Shown: positions 36,902 through 47,189, numbered from the stretch's first letter. The stretch is DNA of 47,790 bases from Gammaproteobacteria bacterium (GCA_028293765.1 JAQGOG010000085.1:1-47790); one strand, 5' to 3'. Program-made: numbers and translations. Notes: generated by a model from the sequence alone, not told the origin.

Positions 36902-37980
36902 GCGGGCTCCGCCGGCGCTACCGGCCACGCGAGCACGAACTGCGCACCCTGACCTACGCCATCGCTATGAGCACTGACACGGCCACCAGCGAGCTCCATG
37001 AGCCGCCGGACGATGAACAGGCCGAGCCCGGTCCCGTAATAGCTGCTCCCGCCACCGGGGTGCAGGCGCGTGAATTTGTCGAACAGCCGAGTGCCGTCCG
37101 CCGGCCTGAAGCCAACACCGCTGTCCCGTACCGACAGCTCGATCTCACCGTCCGTCCGACGGGCGACGAACGTGATGCTGCCGCCGCCGACGGGCGTGAT
37201 GGCGGCAATCGCGTTCTCGAGAAGATTGCGCACGATGACGTCCATGGCGAGCGGATCTGCGAGCACGTACAAGCCATGCGCCATGTCGACGGAGATATTG
37301 ATGTTGTCCGAGCGTGCGCGCTCATCGAACTGCGCGACGACCCGCGTGACCGCGCCGGCGAGATCGAGCGGCTCGCGCCGCAGATCGACCCGTCCCCGCT
37401 CGAGTCGCACGCTCTCGAGAATCTGTGTGACCATGGCTTCCATGCGGCTCAGGTCCGACAGCATGCGAGCGATCAGCGTTCGCGACTGCTCCGACGACAG
37501 CGGACGCATTGCCATCGTCTCGAGTGACAGTTGCAGACTCGCGAGCGGCGTCTTGAACTGATGGGAGACTAGAGCAAGGAAGTTGTCCTGCTCCTGGATC
37601 ACCTTGGCTTCGGCGCGCAAGGCGCGCGCAATGACTCCTATGCAGACCCCGAGCGCGAGCAGGAAAAACGCGCCCTCCCAGGCGTACTGATTGATGCGGC
37701 GACGCTCCTCCGACAAGAGCATCTGATCCACGTTGGGGGACAGTGCGGCCCGCGAGCCGTTGCTGGCTATCCCCGGAAGAATCTGCCGCACGCGCTCCGC
37801 GGAAGTCCCGGAATCCAACAGCGCCTGTGCGGCGTCGATCTGTTGTGAATACAGGCTGCGGGCGGCCCGCACCTTCTCCATGGCGTAGCTGCGCTGGTCG
37901 AACAGCCACCAGCCCACCTGCACGGTGGCGACGACTACCAGGACAAGAGCCGTGAGCTGAAAGACTCGTGTCGCTTTCAT
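36898..37980 (-). CDS. Membrane sensor histidine kinase inside the hem operon
   Basis: A 360-aa kinase with two membrane helices (about 8-26 and 100-118) enclosing a small helical periplasmic loop of about 70 residues. There is no recognisable HAMP or PAS domain. The HisKA domain has phospho-acceptor His139 in ALVSHQFKTPLASLQ, and the HATPase domain has NLLENAIAAI (N box), SVRDSGVGF (G1) and YYGTGLGLFIVRRL (G2). The loop has no Cys or CxxCH heme site. It sits 10 bases after hemL and overlaps the regulator by four bases. Context suggests it senses something tied to heme, oxygen or redox state; that is inference only. Confidence 0.94.
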   Translation of the reverse strand: MKATRVFQLTALVLVVVATVQVGWWLFDQRSYAMEKVRAARSLYSQQIDAAQALLDSGTSAERVRQILPGIASNGSRAALSPNVDQMLLSEERRRINQYAWEGAFFLLALGVCIGVIARALRAEAKVIQEQDNFLALVSHQFKTPLASLQLSLETMAMRPLSSEQSRTLIARMLSDLSRMEAMVTQILESVRLERGRVDLRREPLDLAGAVTRVVAQFDERARSDNINISVDMAHGLYVLADPLAMDVIVRNLLENAIAAITPVGGGSITFVARRTDGEIELSVRDSGVGFRPADGTRLFDKFTRLHPGGGSSYYGTGLGLFIVRRLMELAGGRVSAHSDGVGQGAQFVLAWPVAPAEPA

Positions 37981-37990
37981 GATCCCGATT

Positions 37991-39304
37991 TCATGCGATG
38001 GCGGCGAACGACTCCCGCAATGCCTGCGTCAGCCGCTGCAGGTCGGCGGTCGTATGCGCCAGCGACAGGAAGCAGGCCTCGTAAGCGGAAGGCGGCAGGT
38101 AGACACCTCGTTCGAGCATGGCGTGGAACAAGGCGCTGAAGCGCGCCGATGCCGCTTCGCTCAATGGAGCAGCGGTACGCGGAGCGCCCGCCTCGTGAAA
38201 CGACATCCAGAACAGCGATCCCGCGCGCACCAGGTGCACCGGAAACGGCGCGTCCGCGAGCACGGGCGCGAGCATCTCCCCGAGCTGTGTGCCGAGTGCT
38301 TCGAGCTTTTGCCAGCCTGACTCCCGGATGAGGACGTCGAGAGTGGCGATACCCGAAGCCATCGCGACCGGATTGCCGCTGAGGGTGCCCGCCTGATAGG
38401 TATCTCCATCGGGGGCAAGCCGCGCCATGATCCGGCGCGGGCCGCCGAACGCGCCGACCGGCATACCGCCGCCGATCACCTTACCGAACGTCGCCAGGTC
38501 CGGAACGATTCCAGCCAATTCGGAAACGCCGCCGCGGGCAAGCCGGAAGCCGGAGATCACTTCATCGAAAATCAGCAGCGTGCCGTGTTGGCTCGTGACC
38601 CTGCGCAGGCTCTCTAAAAATTCCCGCCTCTGCAGCAACAGGCCATGATTCGCCGGCACGGGCTCGATGATGACGGCGGCGATGCGTGCGCCTTCGGTGT
38701 CGAATAACGCCTTTACCGCCGCTTCGTCATCGAGTGGCAGCACACGCGTGCATGCGGTGAACGCTTCGGGCACACCCGCGGAGGATGGCCGGCCGAATGT
38801 CGCCAGGCCCGAGCCCGCGGCGACCAGCAGATGATCCGCGTGGCCGTGATAACAGCCCGAGAATTTGACTATCAGATCGCGCCCGGTGAACGCTCGTGCG
38901 AGACGGATCGCACTCATGACGGCTTCAGTGCCCGATGAGACGAAGCGCACCTGCTCCAGAGCCGGGTAGGAAGCGACGATGCGCTCCGCCAACTCGACCT
39001 CTCCCGCGCAGGGAGCCCCGAAAGTCGTGCCGTTCTTCGTGGCATCGGTAATCGCCGCCACGACCGCGGGATGCGCGTGGCCGAGAATCAACGCGCCCCA
39101 CGAGTTTACGAAATCCAGATAGCCGCGACCGTCGGCGTCGAAGAGCTGTTGGCCGGCGCCCCGCGCGATGAACAGCGGCGTGCCCCCGACCGCGCGAAAT
39201 GCTCTCACCGGGGAATTGACGCCGCCGGGAATGACATGGCAAGCGCGTTCGTAAAGAGCTGCGGAGCGCGGCCTGACCGCGATCTCGTCTTCGGAATTGG
39301 TCAT
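37991..39304 (-). CDS. hemL: Glutamate-1-semialdehyde 2,1-aminomutase
   Basis: A 437-aa PLP enzyme that makes 5-aminolevulinate from glutamate-1-semialdehyde, the second step of the C5 pathway. PLP Lys275 is in TFGKVIGGGMPVGAFGG; other marks are IPGGVNSPVRAFRAVGG, FVSSGTEAVMSAIRLAR, KFSGCYHGHADHLLV and LLIFDEVISGFR. The ATG is 15 bases after the hemA stop. Length matches the family (about 425-435). Its presence with hemA shows that this organism does not rely on ALA synthase. Confidence 0.97.
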   Translation of the reverse strand: MTNSEDEIAVRPRSAALYERACHVIPGGVNSPVRAFRAVGGTPLFIARGAGQQLFDADGRGYLDFVNSWGALILGHAHPAVVAAITDATKNGTTFGAPCAGEVELAERIVASYPALEQVRFVSSGTEAVMSAIRLARAFTGRDLIVKFSGCYHGHADHLLVAAGSGLATFGRPSSAGVPEAFTACTRVLPLDDEAAVKALFDTEGARIAAVIIEPVPANHGLLLQRREFLESLRRVTSQHGTLLIFDEVISGFRLARGGVSELAGIVPDLATFGKVIGGGMPVGAFGGPRRIMARLAPDGDTYQAGTLSGNPVAMASGIATLDVLIRESGWQKLEALGTQLGEMLAPVLADAPFPVHLVRAGSLFWMSFHEAGAPRTAAPLSEAASARFSALFHAMLERGVYLPPSAYEACFLSLAHTTADLQRLTQALRESFAAIA

Positions 39305-39319
39305 CTGTTCTCTCTAGCG

Positions 39320-40615
39320 TTATCTTTTATCGTCATCCGTGCCGCCGGCGGCAGGACGCCGCAGCCTTGCCTCACGGAAGAAAGCATCCACCGCATCCGT
39401 GCTCGCGTGAGCCGCCGCGGCGCGCAAACCCGCCAGGGGAAGATGCGCAAGACGCCGCGCCACGGTTGAGCCCAGTCGCTGCAGGACCTCACGTTGGCTG
39501 TCATCGAGACCGCGCAGCTCGGCTGCGAGCGCACGGTCCACCTCTTCTGCGGCAATCTGCTCGAACGTACCGCGAAGATCCGCCAGCCTACGCCCTATCG
39601 CGCGGGTCGCCAGGTCGCCGCGCAAGCGGGTGAGGCGCTCGTCGATTGCGGCTCGTACCGGCGCGAGGCGCATGAGCTGCGAGAGTCGCCGCTCCTGCGC
39701 CGCCTGAATGAGATCGTTCATGCCGACGCGCACGAGACCTGAAAGACGCGCAGCATCCGGATCGACGTTGGGCGGCACGCCGAAATCGATGATCAGCGGC
39801 GTTCGCGTCGCTGCCTGCGCGAGTAATCCGAGCGCAGGCGTCTCGAGTACCGGCTCGCCGCCACCGGCCGCCAGAACCAGCCCGCTCACGTCCGGAGGAG
39901 CGGTGCGGAATTGATCGAGGGAAAGCGCCGTGCCGCCGACGGTTTGTGCAAACTCTTCCGCCGCCTCCAGCGTGCGATTCACGATAAGAAGAGGTACTCC
40001 GGCGCGGTGCAACACCATGCCGCAACGCTTCGTCATCGGCGAAACGCCCACGAGCGCGACCGTTCCGGGTTTCCCCGCGAGATGCAGGACCACTCGGTCT
40101 GCAGCGAGATCGGCGAGCGAAGGCGCACGCACGCCGGCTTCAAGTCGATGCACCCGACTCGCCATCCCCAATGCCTCACCGACGAGGCGGTCGAGGATCG
40201 GGCCGGATGCCTGTGCGGAGCGGGCAGCCTCCCAGGCACCGCGCAATTGCACGGCGATCTCCTGCTCTCCTGCCTGCGCGGAATCCAAGCCACAGGCCAC
40301 GAGGAAGAGATGCTCCACCGCAGCCTCACCCGTCCAGGCACGCAGGATACGGGCCGCTTCTCCGGGCTGCGGGTCGCGGCCGGTCAGCGCTCGGAAAACG
40401 TCGCGACGGGAGTCGCCTGCAGGGCTGCCATCGCTCGTGGCAAAGAGGACTTCGACACGGTTGCACGTGCCGACGTACAGAATTTCTGAGGCGCGCAGGA
40501 GGTCGCGCAGCGCCGGCAGGCGCGTGCCGAGTTCGGCCTTAGGCAGCGCAAAACGAGCGACCTCGTCGACGCCGACATGGCGATAGGAAAGACCCACGAC
40601 ACCGATCTGGTGCAT
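39320..40615 (-). CDS. hemA: Glutamyl-tRNA reductase, divergent
   Basis: A 431-aa protein catalysing NADPH-dependent reduction of Glu-tRNA to glutamate-1-semialdehyde. The catalytic Cys51 is in YVGTCNRVEV, and HLFLVACGLDSAQAGEQEI retains the His and GLDS...GE of the active site. The family's usual SMVLGEPQILGQVK is altered, and the NADPH-binding glycine loop (normally VGAGE) reads VALVGVSPMTKRCG. A C-terminal helical dimerisation region (EEVDRALAAELRGL onward) is present. No Shine-Dalgarno sequence precedes the ATG: the upstream stretch is pyrimidine-rich (TCTCCTTCTCCC). First gene of the hem cluster. Confidence 0.92.
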   Translation of the reverse strand: MHQIGVVGLSYRHVGVDEVARFALPKAELGTRLPALRDLLRASEILYVGTCNRVEVLFATSDGSPAGDSRRDVFRALTGRDPQPGEAARILRAWTGEAAVEHLFLVACGLDSAQAGEQEIAVQLRGAWEAARSAQASGPILDRLVGEALGMASRVHRLEAGVRAPSLADLAADRVVLHLAGKPGTVALVGVSPMTKRCGMVLHRAGVPLLIVNRTLEAAEEFAQTVGGTALSLDQFRTAPPDVSGLVLAAGGGEPVLETPALGLLAQAATRTPLIIDFGVPPNVDPDAARLSGLVRVGMNDLIQAAQERRLSQLMRLAPVRAAIDERLTRLRGDLATRAIGRRLADLRGTFEQIAAEEVDRALAAELRGLDDSQREVLQRLGSTVARRLAHLPLAGLRAAAAHASTDAVDAFFREARLRRPAAGGTDDDKR

Positions 40616-40647
40616 GGGAGAAGGAGACCACGGGCCGGTGGCCCGAG

Positions 40648-40694
40648 TGTCACCGAACAGTCATGGCGCCGGTGGCGCGGACCGTCCGGTGACA
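40648..40694. promoter_or_regulatory. Inverted repeat in the hemA leader region
   Basis: TGTCACCG (40648-40655) is inverted as CGGTGACA (40687-40694), 31 bases apart, in the 122-base gap upstream of hemA. It may be a regulator-binding palindrome (for instance for the operon-encoded OmpR-type protein) or an RNA hairpin. A smaller hairpin, CACCT-TTCG-AGGTG on the minus strand, lies just beyond it toward the DUF883-like gene and could act as its terminator. No functional proof in the sequence. Confidence 0.4.
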
Positions 40695-40737
40695 AAAGTG
40701 CGAATCACCTCGAAAGGTGCGCCGGAGCGCCAAAAGT

Positions 40738-40995
40738 CTAGCGGCGCGCGAGCGTCGTCAGGAGGATACCCGCCAGGAGACCGATGCCGAGCGCCAGCGC
40801 GGCAGCCTTGTAGGGCTCCGACTCGATGCGGCTCTGCACATCGCTCAGCTGCGACCGGCCCCACTCCTGCGCCTGGGCCGCACGCTGGCGCGCAGCACTC
40901 GCTGCCGCGTCACGCGCGGCGCGCAGGTGATCCTTGACCTGAGCTGTATCGGCCGTTGCCGCGTCGCCATTCACTGTTCCGGCTGTCGTGTTCAT
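40738..40995 (-). CDS. DUF883/ElaB-YqjD-like membrane-anchored protein
   Basis: An 85-aa protein with an amphipathic Ala/Gln/Arg-rich helix (about 18-60) and one C-terminal membrane segment ending LALGIGLLAGILLTTLARR, preceded by ESEPYKAAA. That C-terminal P-x-K-A...G-I-G-L-L-x-G pattern is typical of DUF883 proteins such as ElaB and YqjD, which associate with ribosomes and the inner membrane in stationary phase in E. coli. It is preceded by GGAGGA. It lies 122 bases upstream of hemA on the same strand, but a promoter or terminator probably separates them. Confidence 0.8.
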   Translation of the reverse strand: MNTTAGTVNGDAATADTAQVKDHLRAARDAAASAARQRAAQAQEWGRSQLSDVQSRIESEPYKAAALALGIGLLAGILLTTLARR

Positions 40996-41125
40996 ATTGC
41001 ATCCTCCGCCGAGATTGGTGTTCGTTGGATGCAGTCAAACGTCACGTCGGGCTGAAAGTTCCGCAGGGACACGGCCCTGCGCGGCACCCGGATCCGTCGT
41101 CAATCGAGGGGCTGGCGGCCCCTGA

Positions 41126-42592
41126 CTAAGTCTCGTCCTGCCACGCGAAGCCGTCGCGGCTGATGAGTGCACTCGAGGCTGCGGGGCCCCAGCTGCCGGC
41201 GACATATGACTTGATGCGCTCGTCGTGTTGCGCCCAGCCCTCGCGGACCGGATCGATCCAACGCCATGCGGCGTCCAGCTCGTCACGCCGCATGAAGAGA
41301 GTGAGATTGCCTTTGACGACATCCGTGAGAAGGCGTTCGTAGGCGTCGAGGCGTTGCTCCTTGAAGGTGCCTGCGAGATCGAGAGCGAGATCCACGGGTT
41401 TCAGACGCATGGTCTCGCCGGGCATTTTCGCGAGAATCGTAAGAGTGATGCTCTCCTGCGGCTGCAGACGGATTACCAGCCGATTTGGAGTGCGGCCATT
41501 GCTGCCCGCTGCCTCGAAAATCGAGTGCGGCACGTCTTCAAATGTCACGACGATTTCCGTCAGGCGCTCCTGCAGCCGCTTGCCGGTCCGCAGGTAAAAC
41601 GGCACTCCGGCCCAGCGCCAGGTGTCGATCTCGGCCTTGAGCGCGACGAATGTCTCGGTGGTACTGTCCGCGGCAACACCGGCCTCGTCGAGATAACTCG
41701 GAACCGGCTGGCCGTTGACCGCTCCGGCGCGATATTGGCCGCGCACAGTTTTGTTTTGCACGTCGCGTCCCACGATCGGGCGCAGTGCGCGCAGTACTTT
41801 CAGCTTCTCGTCGCGAACGGCGTCGGGATCACTGCTCGTGGGCGGCTCCATCGCGAGGATGCATACGAGCTGCAGCAGATGGTTCTGCACCATGTCGCGC
41901 AGGGCGCCGGTGTGCTCATAAAACTGCCCCCGGCCCTCAACACCCAACTGCTCGGCGATGGTGATCTGCACGTGGCGGATCCGCCCTCGCCGCCACAAGG
42001 GCTCGAACAACGTGTTGCCGAATCGGAGCGCGATGAGGTTCTGCACCGTCTCCTTGCCGAGGTAATGGTCGATGCGATAGATCTGCTGCTCGGCAAAAAT
42101 GGCGCCGACACTGCGATTGATGAGATCGGCAGAGGCCCGGTCGTGGCCCAGCGGCTTCTCGAGCACCACGCGGGATTTCGGCGTGACCACGCCCGCCGCG
42201 GCCAGATTGTCGCAGGTCAGTGTGAAGAGACTCGGAGCGGTCGACAGAAACAGGACTCGGGTGGCGTCGTCACGCCCTTCGAGAGTCGCACAAAGTTTCT
42301 TGAAGTCGCGCGCTTCGGTGGCGTCCACCTGCACATAGTCGACCTGGGCCGCGAAGGCCCGCCAACGGGCGTCGCTGAACTCCTCCGCGGCCAGGTGCTT
42401 GCGGCACGTGGCTTCGATCTGTGCGAGGTACTCCTCGCGCGTGAGATTCGTGCGGGCCACCGCCAGGACCCGCGAAGCCGCCCCCATCTGCCCCGCAACG
42501 TGGCGGCGATAGAGCGCAGGCACCAGCTTGCGCAAGGCCAGGTCGCCGGTGCCGCCAAACAGCACCATGTCGAAAGTATCGAGTTTCTGCAC
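41126..42592 (-). CDS. zwf: Glucose-6-phosphate 1-dehydrogenase
   Basis: A 488-aa enzyme oxidising glucose-6-phosphate to 6-phosphogluconolactone with NADP+, feeding the Entner-Doudoroff and pentose phosphate routes. It has the dinucleotide-binding GGTGDLALRKLVPALY near the N-terminus, the substrate motif YRIDHYLGKETVQN and the downstream GVPFYLRTGKRL. Start GTG 42592, with AAGGAG about 11 bases upstream. Divergent from edd across a 259-base gap. A 498-aa frame on the other strand within this gene is only its shadow. Confidence 0.96.
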   Translation of the reverse strand: MQKLDTFDMVLFGGTGDLALRKLVPALYRRHVAGQMGAASRVLAVARTNLTREEYLAQIEATCRKHLAAEEFSDARWRAFAAQVDYVQVDATEARDFKKLCATLEGRDDATRVLFLSTAPSLFTLTCDNLAAAGVVTPKSRVVLEKPLGHDRASADLINRSVGAIFAEQQIYRIDHYLGKETVQNLIALRFGNTLFEPLWRRGRIRHVQITIAEQLGVEGRGQFYEHTGALRDMVQNHLLQLVCILAMEPPTSSDPDAVRDEKLKVLRALRPIVGRDVQNKTVRGQYRAGAVNGQPVPSYLDEAGVAADSTTETFVALKAEIDTWRWAGVPFYLRTGKRLQERLTEIVVTFEDVPHSIFEAAGSNGRTPNRLVIRLQPQESITLTILAKMPGETMRLKPVDLALDLAGTFKEQRLDAYERLLTDVVKGNLTLFMRRDELDAAWRWIDPVREGWAQHDERIKSYVAGSWGPAASSALISRDGFAWQDET

Positions 42593-42851
42593 GCTCTTGC
42601 GAACTCCTTGATTTGCGCAGGCTTACGCGGAGCCTGTCTGACTCATGTGCGCCTGCCGCGGCCGCCCGCTGCGTGCGCCGCCATCGGCAGCAGACTCCAG
42701 AACCGCCACGTTGCGGCCTGAAAATTTAGCATCCACGGCGTATTGCGTTAGGCTCGCACATAATCCCTGCGTGGCGCCACGACGGCGGTCGAATTTTTTT
42801 CACGCCACAGCGTACGCCTGTTTGTGTTTAGATCGGGTCGGAGTAACTGCC
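42593..42851. promoter_or_regulatory. Divergent zwf-edd control region
   Basis: A 259-base gap carrying the 5' ends of two divergent Entner-Doudoroff genes. I looked for a HexR-type palindrome (TTGTA...TACAA) and did not find a convincing one. An A/T-rich stretch (GAATTTTTTT near 42793) lies ahead of edd. Promoters must be here but I cannot place the boxes with confidence. Confidence 0.45.
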
Positions 42852-44696
<1,845 letters not shown>

Positions 44697-44841
44697 GGTC
44701 ACCCCGGCTTGAGGGGTCGAGTGCGTTCCGGCCCGATTGGCGGAGTTTGTCCCGACCTGCGGGGTTGGCTGCGTTCCGCCCGCTTGGCTGAGGCTACCGC
44801 GACCTGCGGGGCTGACGGCGTTCCGCCCCGATCGGCTGACG

Positions 44842-45564
44842 TTACCGACCCTGCGGGGAGGCTGCGTCCTCGGCGCCAGCGCGGTCGGCCAGCAGATCGG
44901 CGACTGCCGCAGGTTGAGACAGGAATGGCGAGTGACTGGCTTGCAGCTCCAGTACCTCGCTGGCTCGCGGCGCGAACACAGTCCGTTGCAGGTCGGCCGG
45001 TATTGCCATGTCGTTCGCGCAAACGACGTACGTCGATGGAATCTTCTGCCAAGCAGGCCGCGGCACCGGCTCTTTGGCGGTTGCTCCCGACTGCGGCCGA
45101 AGCCGGCTCTTGGCCCACTGCCGAGTCGCAGCGTCACAGTCCGCATAAAACACCGCGTCAGCTTGCGCGGGATCGGGCAGGTTCAATCCGCCATCGAGCG
45201 CGAGGACCCATGGCGCATGCTTGCCACCACCGATGCTGAGCAGAGACTCCCCCTTTGCCGGCATGAACGCGCATAGATAGACGAGGCGAACCACCCGCTC
45301 CGCCTCGACGTGCGAAATGACCATGCCGCCGTACGAATGGCCGCACAGGATCACAGGTCCCGTGATGTCGTCGACAATGGCTTTTACGACGGCGGCGTCC
45401 GCCGAAAGATCCCTCGCCGTGCCCGGTTCCGCCCCGACGCTCGGCAGATCCACGGTCCGAACTGCAAGCCCGCGTCGCTCGAGCAACGGCGTAACCCGCT
45501 GCCAGCACCAGCTCCCGTGCCAGGCCCCATGTACGAGTACGATCGTGGGCATTGGTGTGCTCAT
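44842..45564 (-). CDS. Alpha/beta hydrolase, esterase-like
   Basis: A 240-aa protein of the small plant-esterase/salicylate-esterase-like group. It opens TIVLVHGAWHGSWCWQRV (oxyanion HG motif); the nucleophile Ser is in VILCGHSYGGMV; an acidic residue follows in YVVCANDMAIP and the catalytic His is in LQASHSPFLSQP, in the usual order. No signal peptide, so cytosolic. The C-terminal 12 residues or so (AGAEDAASPQGR) come from the tandem repeat shared with edd. It converges with edd. Substrate unknown. Confidence 0.9.
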   Translation of the reverse strand: MSTPMPTIVLVHGAWHGSWCWQRVTPLLERRGLAVRTVDLPSVGAEPGTARDLSADAAVVKAIVDDITGPVILCGHSYGGMVISHVEAERVVRLVYLCAFMPAKGESLLSIGGGKHAPWVLALDGGLNLPDPAQADAVFYADCDAATRQWAKSRLRPQSGATAKEPVPRPAWQKIPSTYVVCANDMAIPADLQRTVFAPRASEVLELQASHSPFLSQPAAVADLLADRAGAEDAASPQGR

Positions 45565-45629
45565 TCGCCGGAAAGGTGCGGGGTACCGGATCGGGAGCCT
45601 GTGCGCAGCTTGCGCCAGGAAAGCGTTTC

Positions 45630-45703
45630 TGGAGCGGGTGAAGGGAATCGAACCCTCGTCACTTGGTTGGGAACCAAGAGCTCTACCATTGAGCTACACC
45701 CGC
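45630..45703 (-). tRNA. tRNA-Gly (CCC)
   Basis: Minus strand, 74 nt with CCA encoded (45632-45630). Acceptor GCGGGTG pairs with CACCCGC; D stem GCTC/GAGC; anticodon stem CTTGG/CCAAG with loop TTCCCAA giving anticodon CCC; T stem GAGGG/CCCTT with one G-U pair and loop TTCGATT; discriminator T. It reads codon GGG. A damaged copy of its 5' half is at 47242-47275. Confidence 0.96.
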
Positions 45704-45872
45704 TTGGGTGGGCTGATTCTACGAGGGTTTCTTCGGGATCGGCAATGGGGTGGACGAACGGCGCCGGTAGAGATTTGGGCGTGGGCGCCCGCTGCGAGTC
45801 ACGGCGCCGGTTCGAAGGGCGGCCGCCGGGGGATACCAAGGGAAGCTGTCCCGTATCCGCTGGGAAACGTGA

Positions 45873-46199
45873 ATGAACTACCAAGACCGAATTACGCGTG
45901 ATCCTCAAATTTGCGGTGGAGAGCCGGTTATGAAGGGCACTCGCGTCACGCTGCGGACGGTGCTTTCGAGCCTAGCCGAGGGCGACCGTGTTGACGACAT
46001 TCTGCGGGACTTTCTTACGCTCACGACTGCCGATGTTCGAGCGGTCATTGCCTTCGCAGCCGCCTCTGCCTGTGGGGATAATGGTTGTGAGACTCAACCG
46101 CCGAGGCTCTCCAGAAATCTCGCCGTGCTCATCCACGCCTGGGTGCCTGAGAAAGGCACGGTCAAAATGTTCTGGAGAACCACAGCGAGACCACCATAG
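45873..46199 (+). CDS. DUF433 family protein with extended C-terminus
   Basis: A 108-aa protein. Residues 1-66 are a clear DUF433 domain (MNYQDRITRDPQICGGEPVM, KGTRVTLRTVLSSLAEGD, LTTADVRAVIAFAAASA), a short winged-helix-like module often acting as the antitoxin of a PIN-like toxin. Family members usually end near residue 75-80; here about 30 further residues (ending MFWRTTARPP) are read from the antisense strand of the next gene, which it overlaps by 106 bases. No PIN/DUF5615 toxin gene follows, so it is an orphan or a rearranged copy. Confidence 0.75.
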   Translation: MNYQDRITRDPQICGGEPVMKGTRVTLRTVLSSLAEGDRVDDILRDFLTLTTADVRAVIAFAAASACGDNGCETQPPRLSRNLAVLIHAWVPEKGTVKMFWRTTARPP

Positions 46200-46861
46200 A
46201 GGTACACCTTGTGCGGCCGTCCTCGCGTGCGCCAGTCGTAAACGATAGCCACGACAATCAACAGGACAGCCACCACCATCGGCGGGATTGACACAAAGGG
46301 CGGCGGTGGCGCCCCGTCCGAGGCTCCGGCCGGTGCGAGAAAAGCCAGAAATATCCGCGCGACCGCGGGAGTCATCATGGCGGCCATCAGAACAAACATC
46401 AGCCGCTTGTGCACGTCGGGCCTGCGTATGTTGGCAATCGCCAACGAGAAGAGGCCAATCATCAGGGGCAACGCACAAATACTCACGGCAGAAAAGCGGC
46501 GGCTCGCGGCTCCGAAACCGTGCGTGTCGTCCAGTCGCACGACGGTAATGGTCGTGATGACGATCGAGCAGATGACGACGCTAAACAGGGAGATGCCCAG
46601 CAGCCCCCAGGCACGGTGAGCGGGCGTCCGCCCGGAGGCCACCAACGCCGTCTGGAGGAAATAAAAGAGGGCCCAACTGAAAAGCAGCACGCCATGGATG
46701 TGAACGATTGGCGGCGCATGGAAAGTGCCCGCAGCAACCGGCGCCCAGTAGGTAGGCGTAAAACCGCCAAACGCGACCAGGATAAACACCGCGGCCATCC
46801 ATAGATAGAAACGGCGTGTATCGACTCGGGGGACAGAGCCGGTCGCGAGTGTTGCTTCCAT
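46094..46861 (-). CDS. Multi-pass membrane protein of unknown function
   Basis: A 255-aa integral membrane protein from ATG 46861 (AGGTGG upstream); the frame is open 37 codons further but without a ribosome site. About seven hydrophobic segments are visible, starting FYLWMAAVFILVAFGGF and including IHGVLLFSWALFYFLQTALV. Conserved-looking polar points are HIHG, GRTPAHRAWG and RRPDVHKRLM; the paired histidines could bind heme or a metal, which is speculation. Its last 106 bases are also read by the DUF433 gene on the other strand. Family not recognised by name. Confidence 0.75.
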   Translation of the reverse strand: MEATLATGSVPRVDTRRFYLWMAAVFILVAFGGFTPTYWAPVAAGTFHAPPIVHIHGVLLFSWALFYFLQTALVASGRTPAHRAWGLLGISLFSVVICSIVITTITVVRLDDTHGFGAASRRFSAVSICALPLMIGLFSLAIANIRRPDVHKRLMFVLMAAMMTPAVARIFLAFLAPAGASDGAPPPPFVSIPPMVVAVLLIVVAIVYDWRTRGRPHKVYLYGGLAVVLQNILTVPFSGTQAWMSTARFLESLGG

Positions 46862-47000
46862 GGACCACCTGTAGCATTTGGTTTTGGTGTCATTGTGCCT
46901 GCAACCGCCCTTTTCCACCAACAGCCGCGACGAGGCAAGCGCACTTAAGCATGAGAATGTCCGCCGGCGCAAAAAAGATGCCAGGCGCGCGGTCCGGCAG

Positions 47001-47189
47001 CTAGAGGGAGATTCCGCGCCAGCTGCGCGCGGAGCGGGCCGATCTTGGCGACTTTATCGACAGCCGAGCGGTCTGGCGGGGGGGATTGAACATGCGGTCT
47101 TCGTCAGCTAGCCGGTACTCGCCCTGGTATGCGGTCTTGTCGTGCCGGCGCAGCAGCTGTCCGTGCTCGTCGAGGCGGCGCCAGTTCAG
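47001..47189 (-). pseudogene. Possible gene fragment
   Basis: A 62-codon open stretch without a plausible start. Its first part, LNWRRLDEHGQLLRRHDK followed by TAYQGEYRLADEDRMFNPP, looks like ordinary protein sequence, while the rest turns Arg/Ser-rich and ends at a stop at 47001. It lies next to the damaged tRNA-Gly copy, so it may be a scrap of a former insert. A chance frame in GC-rich DNA cannot be excluded. Confidence 0.25.

Noticed and set aside
41225..42721. 498-aa plus-strand frame
   Set aside because: Antisense to zwf, which has clear enzyme motifs; this frame is a codon-bias shadow.
42593..42851. HexR operator between zwf and edd
   Set aside because: No convincing TTGTA...TACAA palindrome found by eye.
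45310..45901. Two plus-strand frames of about 190 aa
   Set aside because: They run across tRNA-Gly and antisense to the hydrolase; no coding evidence.
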